Shown here in pieces: positions 22,352 to 32,272 of a stretch of 64,000 nucleotides of DNA. Location: NCBI GenBank assembly GCA_001466705.2, contig LATX02000001.1:3038001-3102000 (forward strand), in the 5' to 3' direction. Each line of letters opens with the position of its first letter. The stretch's first letter is position 1. Made by a program: the position numbers and the translations under genes. The notes below the pieces were generated by a model. The model was given only the letters and a program-made list of their open reading frames with translations, ran no database searches and was not told the DNA's origin. The DNA is from Moniliophthora roreri (Eukaryota; Basidiomycota; Agaricomycetes; Agaricales; Marasmiaceae).

Positions 22352-24125
22352 ATGGATTCCAAAGGGCACCCAACTCTGGACCCAACTGGTACCTTGTTGC
22401 CCTCAACCCAATTCTCTGCACTCCTGAATACAAACTATTATGCTAGCGCGCAAGAGGCAGCGGAAATTCGTGCCTTTATTTACCACACCCAAAGTAGAGC
22501 AGACCCAGATCGAGGAAACTGAAGACGTAAGTGGGCGAATTACTAGCTCGACGTCAATACCTGAACACCTTTATCATATCCCATTCTGGTCTCACGTCGC
22601 CCATTCGAGGGATTTTCGGTGGAGGTTTTCTTCGCTGCTTACCGGCGGATCGCAATCCATCTCGAAGCGTAGCAGACGCCCCAATTCTACTCACCATGAT
22701 TTGCAGGCGGTGGAGAGAGCTAGCGTTGCAGACCTCTCGTCTGTGGGCTGCTCTGCACGTCTCTCTTCCTTCTGTTTACCGACGTCCTGATTCGGTGGCA
22801 GAGCGTTTCAAACGTCGCGCAGACGGCGTAGAAATGTGGTTCAGGAGATTTAGAGATCTTCCCATTATTCCTTCACTGGTTGTTGCGGAATACAAGGAGT
22901 CGCATGAAGATCATTGTAAGCCTATCGTTACAGCACTTTCATTATTCGCCCATCGTTGGCAGGATGTTACCCTACAGGTTTCTGCGAGCATCTTGAAGTT
23001 ATTCGAAGGGGCTGTCAGTCTAGACAACTTCCCCGACTCCAGAAAATAAAGGTCAATTATGGGTGAGGCCATGATTCATCCCCAGTCCACCACCCATGGA
23101 GCTGCCTTTTTCCGAATTGCTATCCAAAGCGCCATTACTGCGATCAGTCATACTATCCAACTACGATCGCAATATTTGCGCATCGCCTCCCGCATGGGAA
23201 AATCTCACGCACTTCGAACTATTAACGGGGTCGCAGTCGTCGCAGCAAACCAATGCCGTTCTTCTCGTGTTGAAGAAGGCTGCTCATTCTCTGCGCTCCT
23301 GCACTCTTACTTTCGTCGTCAACGGAGGGGACGATGACAGGGATTGTGCTGACGGACGTGCTTCCGTTCTCTTTTTGATGACGTTTGGGAGACAGAGGTA
23401 CAAGATCAGCAGAGGGGACTCGAAGAGCAGGCCGCATCCTTTTCATCCATAGTCGCTCCAGAATTGACTGTCTTTATCTGCGGCCTCGACCGAGTAGCTC
23501 CTAGTTCCCTACCAACTTCACTTCCCTTCATCCCGATGCTCAAGAAGTCGGGTTGCCAGTTAAATTAGCTCACCATAATGTTGAATACTCCACCTTTGCC
23601 TGCATCCCTCGAGGAATGCTTGCGAGCTACCCCGGGATTACAATTCAAAGGGAACCCAGCATCATCTATCACACCAAACTCAACAGATCATCCAATGTAC
23701 TGCATAGCCTTGGATTTGATCATCCATCTTCTGACACCGTCAGCGGATAATCTTGAGCCGCTCTGTCTTCGTGCCCAGTCGCTCAGCATTAACAACAACC
23801 AGGCAACAAGCGAAAAGCTACTGCTTCAGTTTGCAGAAAGCAGGTCTCCAAGTAATGTTAAAGCCTTTCTTGGCGCTGACGAATCTAATGCACCGAGGCT
23901 GTCTGCAACAAAACAGCTCGTTATTGGTTTCAAGAAGGGGTATTAGCCTGACATGAGTGGTGAAATTCACGACAATGTTATTCTACCGAGGATCAAGAAA
24001 TTGCGTACAGAAGGGATGGAGGTGAAGATGGTGTATCCTATCGTATTTGCCGTTGCGGATATACAGTATCATGGGATGGACAACCGTGCGTGGCTCCACA
24101 CTTTCAGATGCCAGCCGCAGTAGCT
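22352..24125 (+). pseudogene. Degenerate F-box gene (family A), tandem copy of the gene at 24459
   Basis: Translated in shifting frames, this stretch follows the intact gene at 24459 from end to end. Matching blocks are FSALLNTNYYAS / FSTLLKTNYSAT, SPIRGIFGG..LRCLPADR / SPIRGISED..LHCLPTDR, ICRRWRELALQTSRLWAALHV, LSLFAHRWQDVTLQV, LPFSELLSKAPLLRSV and AESRSPSNVKAFLG. The frame is broken at least near 22480 (shift into TPKVEQTQIEE), near 22525-22540, at a TAA at 23047-23049 after 'FPDSRK', and again before 23576 and after 23945. The gene is therefore dead. It lost the glycine-rich tail region. Because all blocks remain in order, decay is recent relative to the duplication. The direction is the same as that of the intact copy. 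Confidence 0.85.
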
Positions 24126-24458
24126 GGTGCAGGGAAGGGCTGAGTCTAGGGCAGATGGTGGGCGATTAATGGATTGATACTGGTGGGTGGACAATGATTC
24201 TATCAGTGCTCTTGGGCGGCGACAGATAGGTCATCTTGGTCGCCGTTGTATACTACTTGGTTAGTAATGTTTGATACTAAATATTATACGATTACTCGTC
24301 CCATAAACTATCTTTGTATCAGCTACCTAGTCTGAAGTGAAGAAGGAAATGCTCCTCGTAAATCAGGTACGTATTCAAAATGTTAGGGTCCGGGCGCGGG
24401 AAAATTGTTCAGATCACGAAAGACGCGCGAGTCCCTCTGGACGCTTTTCAATCCAACC
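24126..24458. other. Spacer between dead and live F-box copies
   Basis: About 330 bp. It should contain the 3' flank of the pseudogene and the promoter of the intact copy. I saw no TATA box with the full consensus and no gene. Confidence 0.3.
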
Positions 24459-26612
24459 ATGACCTCAGACACGGCGTTCGCCGCCAGTTCGCTGCTTCAA
24501 ACTCGATTTTCTACTCTTCTGAAAACCAATTACTCTGCAACCCCAGAAGATGTAGAGGAAATTCGTGCCTTGGTAGCAGCACCCAAAGCGGAGCAGGCAC
24601 AGATTGATGAGGAGCTGAGGGTCCTGGGGGCGAGAATGGACGAATTGATGGCTCGACGAGAAGACGTGGAGAAATTTGTCTCATCTCATCTCGCCCTTGC
24701 TTCACCCATTCGAGGAATTTCCGAGGATGTTTTGGCTGAAATCTTCCTTCATTGTTTACCGACAGATCGTATTCCATCTCGAAGCGTCGCAGAGGCTCCC
24801 ATCGTGCTTATCATGGTCTGCAGGAAGTGGAAAGAGATAGCTTTGCGGACTCCTCGTCTGTGGGCTGCTTTGCATATCTACTTCCCAACGATTCATCGGC
24901 ATCTCGAAGCCAAGTCCAAGCCGATCTTCAAGCGTCGCAGAGAAGGTGTCGAAAAGTGGTTTAGGAGATCTGGAGATCTTCCTATCACTTTCTCTCTCGT
25001 GGTCCATCACTACGAGATGGACTTTGAACTATATTACAAGCCAATCGTCAAAACCCTCTCATTGTTCGCCCATCGTTGGCAGAATGTCAATTTCAAGGTT
25101 CCTACCAACATGTTGAGGCTGCTTGCAAAGGCAATTAACCCTGAAAACGTTCCCCGACTCCAGAAGTTGAAGATCGATTATGGACTGGAATCATACTCTT
25201 TTAATGCACAGGATTTCTTTGGTATGGGTGGACCAATGCAAATGCATCCACAGAACAACGGGGAGCTTCCATTTTCTGAAGTGCTAGCCAAGGCACCAGG
25301 ACTACGATCACTCGCTCTCTACAATTACAAGCAGAATGTTTGCGCAATGCATGTTGCGTGGGAGAACCTCACGCACCTCGAGCTGATGACAGGAACACCT
25401 ACATCGCAGCAATCACCTGAAGCACTTCTTCCTGTCCTAAAGAAGGCCGCTCTTTCCCTTCGGTCCTGCGTGCTCACGGTCTGCGTGCGGCAAACTTTCC
25501 GGGAGCGGGACAGAAATGAGGAAGGTACCCTTGGGGGTCGCGAGCCCGTAGTGCTTCCTGAGTTGCGCACGCTCTCCGTGAATGCGCGTTTATGGCCAGG
25601 TCCCTGGTGGCCGCCTCACCCACCTCACAACGGGACTCGACGGGGCGAGAACCCGGAAATGGCTGCCTTCTTTTCCACCATCCTCGTTCCAACGTTGACT
25701 AGCTTTTCTTACGTTATGGACCAGTCACACACTCCAGAGGCTTCTACCTCTCAATCGACACTTCCTTTCATTCAGATGCTTATCAAGTCGGATTGCCAGT
25801 TAAAGAAGCTACATATAAGTGGTTCGCCATCAGCTGCATCCCTCATCGAGTGCCTCCGAGCTATGCCAGTGCTGTCATCTTTCTGCATCCAGGAGCAACC
25901 CGATCCACCTCCGCCAGAAGTCCCACCAGGTCCTCCAGGAGGTATTCAGGTCTTCTCCACAAGCAGCGAGGATTTCCCAGCGTATTGCGCATTCCAGGAT
26001 TCTGTCGCCGAGCTTCTCATTCCATCACCCGAGAACCCTCAGCCACTTTGTCCTCATTTAGAAACACTCAACATCTACAACAACTACGCAGCCAACGAAG
26101 AGTTGTTGATTCAGCTGGCGGAAAGCAGGTCTCCGAGTCGTATCAAGGTGTTTGTCGGAGGTGGAGCCGAGGCTGAAGCTGCATTGTCCCCAATGAAACA
26201 TTTCAATGTGTATTTTGTGCACGACAAGAAAGGACATGACGCTGATCAGATGGGCGAGGTGCATGATGAGGTGATCATGCCGAGGATAAAGAAATTGAGA
26301 GAGGAAGAAGGGATGAAGGTGTCGATGATATATCCGCCCCCGTATCGTGTGTCGGATTCGCCTTGGGCTGGACAGACGTCTCCAGGTTCGCATCAGGAGC
26401 TTGGAGGCTCAATGGGTGCGCATGGGAGCGGGATACATGATTTCATGGGTCCAATGGGGATTGCTGTGCCGATGAATGGGAATACGTTCATGACACAGTT
26501 CGTTACAGGGTTTGGTGGTGGTGCTGGTGGCGGCTTCGGTGGTGGTGGTGGTGGTGCTGGCCCTGGCCCTGGCGCGGGTGTTGCTGCCGCTGGTGGAGTA
26601 CAAGGACCTTAG
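24459..26612 (+). CDS. F-box protein (family A) with glycine-rich tail, 717 aa
   Basis: A single open frame; the first ATG is at 24459 (the open frame upstream begins with TTG, not a fungal start). A short coiled region (about residues 45-78) precedes an F-box at about 82-135: SPIRGISEDVLAEIFLHCLP .. VCRKWKEIALRTPRLWAALH. A leucine-rich region of about 480 residues follows. The last ~80 residues are Gly/Pro-rich and disordered, with long glycine runs. By family it would link substrates to SCF ubiquitin ligase. Its closest relatives in the window are the pseudogene at 22352 and the minus-strand gene at 52407. The glycine tail is coded by GGT/GGC repeats and may be variable in length. Confidence 0.85.
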   Translation: MTSDTAFAASSLLQTRFSTLLKTNYSATPEDVEEIRALVAAPKAEQAQIDEELRVLGARMDELMARREDVEKFVSSHLALASPIRGISEDVLAEIFLHCLPTDRIPSRSVAEAPIVLIMVCRKWKEIALRTPRLWAALHIYFPTIHRHLEAKSKPIFKRRREGVEKWFRRSGDLPITFSLVVHHYEMDFELYYKPIVKTLSLFAHRWQNVNFKVPTNMLRLLAKAINPENVPRLQKLKIDYGLESYSFNAQDFFGMGGPMQMHPQNNGELPFSEVLAKAPGLRSLALYNYKQNVCAMHVAWENLTHLELMTGTPTSQQSPEALLPVLKKAALSLRSCVLTVCVRQTFRERDRNEEGTLGGREPVVLPELRTLSVNARLWPGPWWPPHPPHNGTRRGENPEMAAFFSTILVPTLTSFSYVMDQSHTPEASTSQSTLPFIQMLIKSDCQLKKLHISGSPSAASLIECLRAMPVLSSFCIQEQPDPPPPEVPPGPPGGIQVFSTSSEDFPAYCAFQDSVAELLIPSPENPQPLCPHLETLNIYNNYAANEELLIQLAESRSPSRIKVFVGGGAEAEAALSPMKHFNVYFVHDKKGHDADQMGEVHDEVIMPRIKKLREEEGMKVSMIYPPPYRVSDSPWAGQTSPGSHQELGGSMGAHGSGIHDFMGPMGIAVPMNGNTFMTQFVTGFGGGAGGGFGGGGGGAGPGPGAGVAAAGGVQGP

Positions 26613-26872
26613 TCTGTTTTCTTGCTATAATTGTGGTTTGCAATAGATGTATTCCCGATGACATTGCGCTCTTATATATTCTGATCCGCTGTTCTTCGAT
26701 ACGTACCATTTCTTGTTCTATTTATCCTCAGATCTCTCCATCTGCGATATGGACTTGGCCAATGTAAAAAGTAAAAACGAAATGCTCATTAATACCCGGG
26801 ATGCAATGTGTAACATGTATATTAGAATCGTACAAAACAATCCATCCCGTCAAAGTATCAATAACACCATTA

Positions 26873-28873
26873 TCAGCGCTTCACATCCTCCAGCCAACTC
26901 TCCCATTCCCTCATCATCTTTGCCAGCTCGTGAGCACCTTCTCTGCCTTGCTCACTCCCTTCATGTGCATGAGCATTGCCATTAGCCACACCGTTCTCAT
27001 TCCCAGCACCAGGAGTGCGGCTCGGATCATAATTCCTCTGAATCCCATATACACCCTGTCCAAGTGCTCTCCTCACAAACGGTACCCAGACCCCAAAGAA
27101 CGTCTTCCCTGCAGTCAACGCAAAACGCTCCTCCTTCCCAAGCCCCTTTTCAACACCGTCTACACTCTCTCCCTCTGGAATATGCCCATTCGCAGCCTGT
27201 GCCTTCAACACGGGATCATCAAACACACATTTAATGTACGCCATCAGCGCTTGTCCACACCGTGCTATCTCTTTATCCAGCGCACTTTGGAGATCTGAGA
27301 GGATAGCCGTAGGCGCAATGAGCCGAAGATTATTAAACGTGGTGAGAATGGCGTTGGTGTGTATCGCCAGGGGCGGGTACGTGGTCAATATCGGGGGCGG
27401 AACATGGGCTGGTTGTTCCGCTGTCGGTTTTGGTATCGATGGTGGAGAAGTGACTGTCTGACCCATCAACCATTTTGACGGTAATACCATCGGGTTCGGC
27501 GTTGGTTTATTCCCCGATCCTGGGGTGATAACGGACAAGCGTTTAGGTCCTGGTGCACTGGTACGTGAACCTGTTTTTTCGGTAAGTTTGTCAACCCAGT
27601 TTTGAGTGTGTTTTCCTAGTTCGTCGGTGACGATAGTGAAAATGGCATCGGAGAATAGGTTGTTTAGGATTCCACGGAAATCCATACCGATACGTGCGAA
27701 CGAGTTGCAGCAGAATGTGAGAGGTTTGAGGATGGATTGCATTAAGGAAAGTGGTATATGCGATAGGGTGAGCTTGGGTGAGAGAAGTGGTATGAGATGT
27801 GTTTCGAGGTTGTGAAGGGCGTAGGTTGTGATGAGGTTTTGGATGCGCCATAATAGAGTGGATGATGCATTCGGAGTGCTGGGCTTTTTGGCAGAGTCGG
27901 AGGCGAGGTGTTCGAGGAATATGGAGGTGTACTGGGCGACAATGTCCGATACTTCTTTTCTCCACAAATCGATGTAGCGTCTGAGATGCTCTGCAAGATC
28001 CGACCTGTCCTTCTCCTGAAGAGCACCTGCACCAACCAGCCTCATGATATCCCTCTTACACCCATCCAGAGCTGCATTGAGACACTGCTCGCGACCTGCA
28101 AGGAATGCAAGAGCAATTTGTTCCTCGGGATGAACAGTGTAGTCGTCTGATACATCGTCTGAAGTATGATGGAACGCGTCCATTTTCCGAATAAAGTTGA
28201 CTGCCTTCCATAATGCTGGTAATTTACGATTTGGTTCGTGGAGTGTCGTCAGCATTGCGAGGAGCATGTGATCTGTCGAATTCTGGACCTCAGACATCAC
28301 AGATGTGAGAACGAGCGGAGGGGTTTTGCCAGATGCCGAATACGAAGATGATATCGATTTCGCATGAGCCGCAAGGGAAAGTGCTTCGGAAAAGTATCCA
28401 TTTCGAACACAGGTGTCGATGAGAAGGGGAATGTCAAGCAAATCGCGTATCTTGTCATGTTGCTCGAGAACAACGCGAGCTTTTCGACGTTCACTCAGCA
28501 CATTGTCTGTGTGTTCACGCCATGACACTGAGCTCTCCTCGAGTGCTGGTAAACTCTCATTTACGAGAGCATCAAGAGATGAAGAAAATTCTTGGAGAGA
28601 TGAGGTGAGTGCGGTAGTGGTGGTATGGAGGGAGATGAATGTCGGGTATGACGTGTGAGTAAGAGAAGTGAGGCTGGATGTGAGATGGTGCGACTGGGTC
28701 TGTAGAGCCGTAGGCTCTGATAAGAGGGTCGAGAGAGGTAATGTCGTGAGATGATTAAGATATTCTTGCGAAGCTGGCGTCGTCACCGATGAGCTGAATA
28801 GCTCGGCCAGGGTAATACCAGTGCCTTCCGCGTCTTCTGGAACATGGTCTCTCGATGTCACAGTTTCTGCCAT
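26873..28873 (-). CDS. COG8: Conserved oligomeric Golgi complex subunit 8
   Basis: A single-exon frame of 666 codons. The N-terminal half matches the Cog8/Dor1 family: SQEYLNHLTTLPLSTLLSEP, then a helical region, then VVLEQHDKIRDLLDIPLLIDTCVRNGYFSEALSL with the usual spacing. COG8 belongs to lobe B of the COG tethering complex, which holds recycling vesicles at the Golgi; this is family knowledge. The middle part has a low-complexity linker (Pro/Ser/Thr, about residues 450-510), and the tail is acidic with a Gly/Asn/His patch. Length is in the range of the family. It converges with the F-box gene at 24459 (260 bp between stops) and diverges from the MM3350-like gene. Confidence 0.9.
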   Translation of the reverse strand: MAETVTSRDHVPEDAEGTGITLAELFSSSVTTPASQEYLNHLTTLPLSTLLSEPTALQTQSHHLTSSLTSLTHTSYPTFISLHTTTTALTSSLQEFSSSLDALVNESLPALEESSVSWREHTDNVLSERRKARVVLEQHDKIRDLLDIPLLIDTCVRNGYFSEALSLAAHAKSISSSYSASGKTPPLVLTSVMSEVQNSTDHMLLAMLTTLHEPNRKLPALWKAVNFIRKMDAFHHTSDDVSDDYTVHPEEQIALAFLAGREQCLNAALDGCKRDIMRLVGAGALQEKDRSDLAEHLRRYIDLWRKEVSDIVAQYTSIFLEHLASDSAKKPSTPNASSTLLWRIQNLITTYALHNLETHLIPLLSPKLTLSHIPLSLMQSILKPLTFCCNSFARIGMDFRGILNNLFSDAIFTIVTDELGKHTQNWVDKLTEKTGSRTSAPGPKRLSVITPGSGNKPTPNPMVLPSKWLMGQTVTSPPSIPKPTAEQPAHVPPPILTTYPPLAIHTNAILTTFNNLRLIAPTAILSDLQSALDKEIARCGQALMAYIKCVFDDPVLKAQAANGHIPEGESVDGVEKGLGKEERFALTAGKTFFGVWVPFVRRALGQGVYGIQRNYDPSRTPGAGNENGVANGNAHAHEGSEQGREGAHELAKMMREWESWLEDVKR

Positions 28874-29614
28874 GTATTATGGCAATTCAAATAGAATTTC
28901 TGTCTATTCCAAAGTCAATAAACATCCAGGATATAAGAGATTTAAACATTACAGGACATTCACCGCCGTCAACCGCGGTCGACTAGTGGTGGTGAGAACG
29001 GAAGTGTGGACGGCACAGTGGACCGGTTCATGGCCTGGAGTCCCCGAGCTCATTGCCTGCCGGGATGGATGAAGCTCGAGACCCCTACTAACGGTCGTTA
29101 AATAGGTGATTTTTACATTACAATGGTTATAGGATGGTGAATATGGGAGAGGGAGCTGGAAGGGTGGAAAACCCACTAAACATCGGTTGCGACCTGAGTT
29201 TAAGTCGTGGACAAAGGGAAAATAATTTTTTCTGTGATGGCATAGGAGATACGAAAGTCAGAACTCTCCATAATTCGAGCAGATGATATCGTGCCAGGTA
29301 TGTAGCTAGCCCAGTACATGGTGATGGTCAGTGCAAGTGCAACAGCTTGGCGCCGGTTTGTTCACGGTCTCGTCCTTGTCCACCACCATCATCATGGCAC
29401 GATCCTGGCGCGAGAAAGGAACTCAACAAAAACCTTTCAAACTTCTCTTTGGCGATGGGCTGGTATAAACGGTCGAAGGGGCTTGTTTAGTCTCGACCGT
29501 ACGGCGGCGTTCTGATTCCCATATAAACTTCAAAGTTCTTGCAACGCCTTTTTTCTTTCTTCCTTTCAAGCTCGACCAGAGCCTCGCAGCCCTCCTTCTC
29601 ACCTCGGGACCAGC
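28874..29614. other. Divergent promoter interval
   Basis: About 740 bp between COG8 (minus) and the MM3350-like locus (plus). A TATAAA at 29522-29527 lies about 90 bp before the plus-strand start. No gene was recognised. Confidence 0.4.
29522..29527 (+). promoter_or_regulatory. TATA box (TATAAA)
   Basis: TATAAA lies about 93 bp before the ATG at 29615 of the MM3350-like locus. Evidence is sequence and position only. Confidence 0.35.
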
Positions 29615-31723
29615 ATGCCAGGTCCTACTACCATATCTGGGACAGGCTCTCAAGCCGACATCTTGAGAATGATTTCTCAGATGATGGGTAATCCAAACGG
29701 ACCTCCAAAGTACCATTATCGCAAGCCAAAATTCATCAAGCTACTCCCAGGAGACTCGGGTGAAGGTTTACCAGACGTTTTCTTTGAGGGTACGTGAATA
29801 AACGCGTCATTTTCGTTTTTTTTTTTTCGCGCCTCACTCTTCGACATGCTAGACCCATACACTTTTCAACCAAAGCCTGATCTTCGTGGGGAGATTCGTT
29901 CATGGGGCGTGTTTTCTGTCAGTGATCAGCTTCATTGTACTTTACGTCTATGAATTTGAACGATATGGTTTCATAGGACGCAGATGGTGAGTGAAAATTA
30001 TCTTGGCCGCGCACCTTCTATTCATTCAGCTTGACCAGATGATATGCTCAGGAACATCACAAGAATGGTATGCTCGGACAGCTCTTTTATTCGTAAATCA
30101 GCTTTGAAGAATGTTCCCTTTTAGATGCAACAAGGTCGTTATTACATGAGCGAATTGAAAAACACTCCAGAGGAGCAGTTTGTCAAGGTGCTCACCGAAC
30201 GGAAGGTAGGAAGTCGTTTCCATTCGGTGTCGCAGGCCATCTTAATCTGGTCCTGGTTTAGCGCCAAAATCTTCTGGGTGTTGATCTCGGTGACCTACCC
30301 AAGCAAGATGTTATCCTCAGAGTTTACATATGGTATGTCGGTTTGGCCAGTCTCGTGTCACTCGTCTCAACGCTGTACAGTGACATAAGTGATGCTCAGG
30401 GCCACCATCGCATCTGGCGTCAAATTCGAGCCTCAGCAGGGCTGAAGATCGGGGTATTTCAGGATAAGATTCTTTGACCAGTGATGGGATGGTACATTGC
30501 TTGTCTTTCTCATATTCGTTAACTGAAGATCAGTATTATTGACGCAGGGCACGAAACATGCACTCCTATATCTTTACCGACTATCAAGACGGATCGCCTG
30601 TATGGACCCAAGGTAATACAATCGTTCTTCGTTTTCGTACTCTGGTATTCATGAGCTCGTGTGTAGGATGCAAACTCTGTGGACTGCATAACATATAGGA
30701 ATCATGTACGTTCAGGTGTTGTATACCGCTTGCCGTCTCCTTGATTGACTGTTCCACAGGTCGGTTGTAAATGGCTTCCAGACGACGAGTACGTTGCACG
30801 AATAATTATCGATACCATAACTCACTGCGACTGTTTTCAGGTACATGCTTGCGCATCTCTTTGCATCGGAAGGCCAAAAGATTGGCTATCTATACGACTT
30901 TGGCGACAAGTGGTACCACAAGATTGTAGTAGAAAAGATACTTCTTGTAGAGAGGTCCGATGGTCAAGTGGAGGTCATCACCGGGGGTGGAATGTGTCCA
31001 GGCGGTGAGTCGTTTGATTCTGTTCTTTCTCACCGTACGACTAACTTCCCTTCAGAAAACATGAAAGGACCGCATAATTATTGTGAATTTCTAAAGAGCC
31101 ATGACCAAGACGATGAAGTCAAGAAGTGCGAGCATTTCTTGCTCTGAAATCAAAAGACTGCTAATGCACATTCCATTCATGAAAGAGAAGAAACGAGAGA
31201 TCCTGTCTTCGCCAAACTACCAATATTTCGTGAAGCCTCCAGCGCTGTTTGATCCCGATAAATTTGACATGGGATGGACAAAGGAGAGACTCGCGGAAGC
31301 TCTAGCTTCAAGCAACTCGGTTCGATCGGGTATGTAGTCTTCTGCCCTGCATGAGTATATCCCGATGAGTCTTCGGACAGGCATGCCGCGGCGTAATTAT
31401 GTTACCCCAACCTCTCTCGAAGGGCTCAACCCCAGAATGCAAGGAGACTCCAAGCTCAAGAAAGGACAATCAATCAAGCAGACATTCACGGATCCGTCTG
31501 ATTTTCCTGGCTATTTCAAGGAAACCACGTCAAATAAGAAAGACAGTCGTTCAGTGTCGACTTCGTTTTGCGGTAAACCGGGCAGTGCCCAGTTGGTGCT
31601 CAAAACATGTGGTGGATGCCGTCGATTGTTGTACTGCTCGAAGGAGCATCAGACTCTGCTCATTATTAGGAGCACTGGAAAGCTAGTCACAAGAAGATCT
31701 GCTCACGAGAGTTCTCTCAATAG
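29615..31723 (+). pseudogene. MM3350-like (pRiA4b ORF-3) plus MYND finger gene, disrupted
   Basis: Exons are clear but the frame is not. Recognisable pieces in order are VFFEG|DPYTFQPKPDL, DADDDMLRNITRMMQQ, HHRIWRQIRASAGLKIGVFQ (pRiA4b ORF-3 / MM3350 fold), PVMGW, LAHLFASEGQKIGYLYDFGD and WYHKIVVEKILL, GGGMCPGEN, then near the end a MYND finger (LKTCGGCRRLLYCSKEHQ .. HWKASHKKIC). Lesions: an in-frame TGA at 30475-30477 between KIL and PVMGW; a one-base shift near 30592-30597 (before LYGPK); a likely shift near 31125-31160; and a shift inside the MYND finger near 31650-31670. The family is common in Agaricomycetes and its role is unknown; MYND fingers usually bind proteins. The locus may be a recent pseudogene, or the sequence may contain indel errors. 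Confidence 0.7.
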
Positions 31724-32272
31724 TGGTTCACTCGTCAGGCCTGACTAACGAGTTTTACTCATCTAATGTACACATTTTATTACTTGTACCGTAGTTTCCT
31801 TCTTGTCGAGTACTAGAATTTTCCTTTGTTGTACGAGAGGCATCAGAAATAAGCGCTTAGTATCTTGATGTGGCCACTGCCACTCATGATCTACGCTCAA
31901 AACTTATATGTAGCCCATCTGCATCTGGTTACAGAATCCTCACGACAAGTGGTTGTGGGAGTTTATCCACGGATCCAGCCGTGATCCATCTGAGTTTGCC
32001 GATGATCAAATTCGCATAAAAGGGTGGTTCTAGTTTCGATCTGGTTTTCTGTCCTGTTGCTCGTCTCCTACGTATGTCGTCAATTTTCGCCTACTCTTAC
32101 TCTTCTCTCCTAACAAGGATAAAACCACTTGTTGCAGGGATACTTTTTTTCAATACTCAAGAAACTGTCAGTTTGCCTGAGAAGTATCAACGATTCTATT
32201 AAAGGAGGTGCGTCTCTGCTTCGGATTCTGGTAAGGACGACCCTAACCGGCTATGCAGCTACCAAATAATCG
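31724..32272. other. Intergenic
   Basis: About 550 bp. A TATA-like CATAAAAG lies near 32016-32023 on the plus strand, before the F-box gene at 32273, and possible leader introns follow. No gene was recognised. Confidence 0.35.
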
